Shown piece after piece: positions 59,640-64,000 of a stretch of 64,000 nucleotides of DNA; the stretch's first letter is position 1, and each line of letters opens with the position of its first letter. The DNA comes from Diadema setosum (Eukaryota; Echinodermata; Echinoidea; Diadematoida; Diadematidae). A program made the position numbers and the translations under genes. A model generated the notes under the pieces. It worked only from the letters and a program-made list of their open reading frames with translations, searched no databases and had not been told where the DNA came from. The DNA is taken from assembly GCF_964275005.1 (NCBI RefSeq), contig NC_092700.1, forward strand, positions 18,137,649 through 18,201,648, in the 5' to 3' direction.

Positions 59640-60530
59640 CGAATCTGTAGTCCCTGAAAGTTCGAGATATTGGCACCACCTGAAGCGGCCTTCTCGATCT
59701 CTCCATTCCTCCCTTCCTATAGATCTCTTTCTCTCTTTTTCTCCTGCTCTGTTGGCCTTATATCACACCTTTGGGAGAGGGAAGGGGGACGTGTCCCCCT
59801 GGATTTTTCCGGGGATCATCCCCTCTACCCCCACTATTCTCAAACTTATAGTATTCCTTTTTATTATTTTTAGCACTATTAATAGAGCTTGTATCTGCAG
59901 TGCTGGATGACATGTTCAAAAGATTTCAAATCTTTTATCAAATTCTGAAATATTCCACCAAAGGCATGCATTACATCGTTGAATTCTACTTCTGAAAATA
60001 CATAGGCTTTCTCCCCGGCCCCTTCGATCCACCTCTCATAAACTTACACATTGAGGACGTGCATAAGGGCCCCATGCCGATCCCGGATATGAAGAGGTTA
60101 CGAACAATAACCAATTTAGCCATTCATATTTTCCCTTCATTTCCTCTATTTATTAAAGATCGCACATATTCCACCAAAGTGTGCACCAACTCGTATAATA
60201 TCAATTCTGAGAATATAAAAGCTCCCTCGTGTGGGAGGAAGACATCTTACTCCCCCCCCCCCCTCGAGCCCCACTCGCGACTTCAAATACTAGAGCGCAC
60301 CGTGAAGACCGACAACGTGGATCAAGAGGTGACTGCAGATACCACGATTCAGCCAATCACATTGTCCCAGAATATTTTCTCTTTGATTATAAGCATTTTA
60401 AATTCCACCAAAGTGGGTGCTGAGATTGTTGAATTTCTACATGAAAAATCAAAAAGCTCCTACGGGGTGGAGGGGGAGGGGCAGAATGGTGTAGACAAGT
60501 ACTCAAATAAGACCTGGAGGTATTAAAATT
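59640..60530. repeat. Array of diverged ATTCCACCAAAG repeats
   Basis: ATTCCACCAAAGGCATGCAT (59951), ATTCCACCAAAGTGTGCACC (60168) and ATTCCACCAAAGTGGGTGCT (60401) recur with spacings of about 217 and 233 bp. Each is followed by a TTGAATTCTACTTCTGA/TATCAATTCTGAGAATA-like stretch and a pyrimidine-rich patch. A 155-codon plus frame at 60059-60526 spans these repeats and is not judged to be a gene. Confidence 0.6.
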
Positions 60531-61621
60531 TAGGGACAAAAGAGACGATCTGACATGACATGTGTATTGCGGCCAAGAAAGGCGATTAATGTACGTTCAA
60601 CCCCTCCCCCCATACATTATACACACACATCACTACACATGGCCACTTTACTCACGAATATTTTTCTATTAGGACAATGATATATAATACATTTGTTATC
60701 ATTATAGCAAGAGACGTTGTTTTTAGGCGGGGATCAGAAATTTGAAAATTTAAGGGGACGGCGACGAAGATCACGATTATGATAAAGAAGATCTACTAAG
60801 AAGAAGAATGTTGATAACTTCAGGACGGTTACAGTGATTCAGCGACTGAAGGGATGTTCTGCCCATGTCCGTGCAGCATATTAAACAATACATAATAAAA
60901 GTAATACCACTCGTCAGTGTGTTAATTCAATATGTTAATTCAAATTCAAATCTTATTTCACTCTTTTTTTCAACAGAATGTACAAAAAATATGTGAAATT
61001 TGACATGCGTGTCGTTGAAAATTTACACAGCGACCCAAGAATAAGAACATAATCAGCACAAAAAAAAAGAGCCATACAATAAACAATAAATGTTAAAAGT
61101 GGCAACACACTGTGAAAATTTCACAAATATCAAGAGGTCTACATTACCCCATCCACGGTACCCCACCAAAAAATAAATAGGGGGCCTAAATGAAAAATAA
61201 TCAAAGAATATCATAACCCCCAAAAGAAGAAATGAGTGTTCAGCTTTTCTGTACAAGACTGTATAGAAAGGATAATTTTATTGACCACCTATGGTTTCTA
61301 TCGGTTGTACTGGGGAAATCACGGCATATTAGCCTACATTGTTAACCAGGAGAAGAGTTGAGAGAGAGGGAGAGAGAGAGGGCTCTGAAGCTGTGGTCAC
61401 TCTCATGCATATCAAACACCATGGTTTATTAGATTGATTAGTTAGCTCGAATTTTGAGGGACTGCAGATTTGATAACAAATTGCATTTCTTTATTTATAT
61501 TTCGTTCTTAGGAGGAAATGATACTTCTTAATATTGCATTGAGGTCCGAAGTACTTCTTTTAGCCTGTATGCCTCCCCATGTGAGGGAGAAAATGAAAGG
61601 AAGGTATAGATACCTCTCCAT
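60531..61621. other. Gene-free stretch
   Basis: AT-rich, with (GA)n at 61358-61380. No exon or element recognised. Confidence 0.45.
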
Positions 61622-61737
61622 TAGGTCACGTAAAAATACGCCCGCTATCGCTCGCTTTGCTTCCTAAAATGGCGCCAGAATCTGGCCAGAATCTGCCCAT
61701 GAACGTACTACGCAAAACCAAGAGAGTAGACCCTCAT
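61622..61737 (-). repeat. Three-copy dispersed element, copy 3
   Basis: On the minus strand: GTCTACTCTCTTGG, GTAGTACGTTCATGGGCAGA, GCGCCATTTTAGGAAGCAAA, GCGAGCGATAGCGGGCGTAT, ACGTGACCT. Its start touches the left end of the foldback element at 61739. Confidence 0.6.
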
Positions 61738-61738
61738 A

Positions 61739-62297
61739 GACCCCGTTTACAGTGCGAGGCTCGGCCGCGGCTCGGCCGCGGCCGAGTCCAGCCTCGCTTC
61801 AGTGTAAACGCGCAAAAGGCCAAATGCGAGGCCAAAATTGGCCTCGCATTTGGCCTCGCTCTGGAGGCTCGGCCGCGGCCGAGCCCGGCCTTTTCTCAGT
61901 GTAAACGCAAACTGGGCCAAATGCGCGGCAAATTGCGCGGCCAATTTTAGTCTGGCTTCCAAACCCTCTGCCTGTATCTTTCGCCATTCAGGATATTAAC
62001 CCCCTCAACGTCGAAAACAAGTATAGTTTAAGGTGGTTTTGTCCTGAAAAGGATTCTTTCCTTCGGCAAAGGCCTTTGCCCGAACGGCGACTTCGTCGCC
62101 ACGGAATTCATTTGGCAAAGGGTCTGAAAACCAGACAATACCAAATTGCATTTGTTTACAAGCAGAGCGCCACTACGACAAAATATTGAAAGGTTTGAAT
62201 CAAAAGCGCGGCCGAGCCCAGCAGTGTAAACGGACAAAATTGCGAGGCTCGGCCGCGCAATTGAGGCCGGACTCGGCCCCGCACTGTAAACGGGGTC
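61739..62297 (+). mobile_element. GC-rich compound-palindrome foldback element, copy 2
   Basis: Same ends, same order of internal palindromes and same orientation as 1915-2506, including the spacer with GGTCTGAAAACCAGACAATA. It differs by short indels, such as a shorter block near 61865. It abuts, after the three bases TTG, an inverted copy at 62301. Confidence 0.8.
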
Positions 62298-62300
62298 TTG

Positions 62301-62902
62301 GACCCCGTTTACAGTGCGGGGCTGGGCCGAGCCGCGGCCGAGCCGCGGCCGAGCCCAGCCTCAATTGCGAGGCCGGGCCTCGCAATTTTGTCCGTTTACA
62401 CTGCCGGGCTCGGCCGCGCTTTTGATTCAAACCTTTCAATATTTTGTCGTAGTGGCGCTCTGCTTGTAAACAAATGCAATTTGGTATTGTCTGGTTTTCA
62501 GATCCTTTGCCAAATGAATTCCGTGGCGACGAAGTCGCCGTTCGGGCAAAGGCCTTTGCCGAAGGAAAGAATCCTTTGCAGGACAAAACCACCTTACGCT
62601 ATACTAGTTTTCGACGTTGAGGGGGTAAATATTCTGAATAGCAAAATATACATGCAGAGGGTTTGGAAGCCAGACTAAAATTGGCCGCGCAATTGGCCGC
62701 GCATTTGGCCCAGTTTGCGTTTACACCAAGAAAAGGCCGGGCTCGGCCGCGGCTCGGCCGCGGCCGAGACCACCTCCAGAGCGAGGCCAAATGCGAGGCC
62801 AATTTTGGCCTCGCATTTGGCCTTTTGTGCGTTTACACGGAATTCGGGGCTGGGCACGGCCGCGGCCGAGCCGCGGCCGAGCCTCGCACTGTAAACGGGG
62901 TC
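62301..62902 (-). mobile_element. GC-rich compound-palindrome foldback element, copy 3 (inverted)
   Basis: Reverse-complement orientation relative to copy 2, starting GACCCCGTTTACAGTGCGGG and ending GCACTGTAAACGGGGTC. Together with copy 2 it forms an inverted pair of about 1.16 kb with a 3-bp spacer. The interior blocks run in the opposite order, as expected. Confidence 0.8.
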
Positions 62903-64000
62903 CTAGCTAGCGCACTGCGTGCGCTTCTATTTTTAGTTTTAGTTTACTGTAGTTCATTAACTCAGTCACCCTCCTGGGGTATGTGAGTAAAAATGAATAC
63001 ATGAAATACAAACTGGCAAGAATAACAATCTACATGACATACTAAAACATGCATAATGAAGATATATACATGTACATGGAATAGAGATGAATATACGAAT
63101 ACATCAGACTATCTACTTTCTATAACAGGGACTGTGCCTGCAACACATGTAAGCTAGATAATCATCACCCTCTAACAGGGTTGATCAATGCTCTTTGGTA
63201 AATACGATGTGTGTGGTGGGTATACATTGTAGGCCCTTCTAATGTCATAAGCTAGCTCGCTAACTACAATGGGAGCTGCACGCAGTGCGAGTGCTAGTTC
63301 TTGTTGAAAGTTATTTTACTCAGCAACCCATATTCTGGGTATCGGAGTCCAATCTAATGTAAGACACATATCATACCGTTAATTCAATAATGCAGAGTTG
63401 CAAATAACTTAAAACAAAACAACGTGAAATATAGGGCCTATGGTGAACAACACTAACGGCGTAAATCCGTACGGGGGGGGGGGGGATGATCGGCGAATGT
63501 CACCATCGATCACACACAATCACGATTAAAACAAAAGAAAAAAAAAAGAAGAAAATGTTTCTGTATAGGGGGCTGCATGACCCCCCTTTTTTTTTCAGGG
63601 ATCGAATGTTTGCATCCCCAACTTTTTTTTTTTTTTTTTTTTTTTGCATGAAATATAAGGTGGGAGCACGGAAGTGGCAGCAAAAATGGGAAAACGTTTT
63701 GTTCTTCTATTTTGCTTGTCAGCCGACTTTCGGGGGAAAATCACACCTTAATAATACGACGATTTTTTTTTTTTTGCTGTTCTTTCTCTTTTATTTTGAT
63801 TTTCTTTTTGTTTGACAGACGATTTTAACGGCCATTTTAACACCTCCCACTTTCAAAAACGTAGCGTCGCCCTGCATAATGCGCAAATGATCAATAAAAT
63901 GGTAATATTATGGTTATCCGTTTCTTTGTATGTAATAATTAAATGTAGTAGATATTTCCTTATAGCTATTGTGTTTCTCAATTTCCTTGATTGAAGTCAA
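62903..64000. other. Gene-free right end
   Basis: AT-rich with poly(G) at 63474-63484 and poly(T) at 63624-63645. A CCCCCCTTTTTTTTTCAGGG segment appears at about 63581. No exon supported. Confidence 0.45.

Noticed and set aside
60059-60526. 155-codon plus-strand frame
   Set aside because: It spans diverged ATTCCACCAAAG repeats and a poly(C) patch. It has no recognisable domain and no splice context.

Overview
The window looks like nuclear DNA from a marine invertebrate deuterostome, most likely an echinoderm, with hemichordate or cephalochordate as alternatives. The reasons are compact host exons split by GT-AG introns, a metazoan mitochondrial carrier (SLC25A51 type), a two-exon P-loop sulfotransferase family of the kind expanded in echinoderms and amphioxus (recalled, not searched), AT-rich intergenic DNA with very long (TA)n tracts, and a dense mixture of foldback/MITE-type DNA elements and 5'-truncated LINE 3' ends. 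No viral element, rRNA gene or convincing tRNA gene was seen. The species is inferred from style, not proven.

Layout. 229-3633 (+) holds the last three coding exons of a retinol-dehydrogenase-like SDR whose N-terminal exons lie left of the window. 4.4-6.9 kb is a stack of foldback elements followed by a LINE tail. 7.3-14.0 kb has no gene but contains two diverged copies of a non-coding segment of about 1.8 kb, separated by a hAT-like repeat region, Penelope-like tail motifs and (TA)n tracts. 14329-19060 (-) is a two-exon sulfotransferase. 20.2-21.1 kb is a LINE fragment. 22552-31955 (-) is a four-exon SLC16/MCT-like transporter whose introns carry MITEs, LINEs and a foldback element interrupted by two LINE insertions. 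33-37 kb is repeat-rich and includes a tandem duplication that later received a TTAA-flanked MITE. 37930-40751 (+) is a second, paralogous sulfotransferase with the same intron position. 41-51 kb is gene-free as far as I can see. 51193-55145 (-) is a three-exon SLC25A51-like mitochondrial NAD+ carrier. About 57.6-58.4 kb (-) is part of an unrecognised two-membrane-span protein gene. 59-63 kb is repeats, including a head-to-head pair of GC-rich palindromic elements.

Genes together. The two sulfotransferase paralogues flank the MCT-like transporter. A shared role in conjugating and moving a small organic anion is possible, but this is inference from neighbourhood only. The SDR and the NAD+ carrier look like unrelated neighbours. 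Most of the window's unusual content is repeat architecture: at least fifteen different inverted-repeat families, several with TTAA or TA target sites, several nested, and two with duplicated end motifs.
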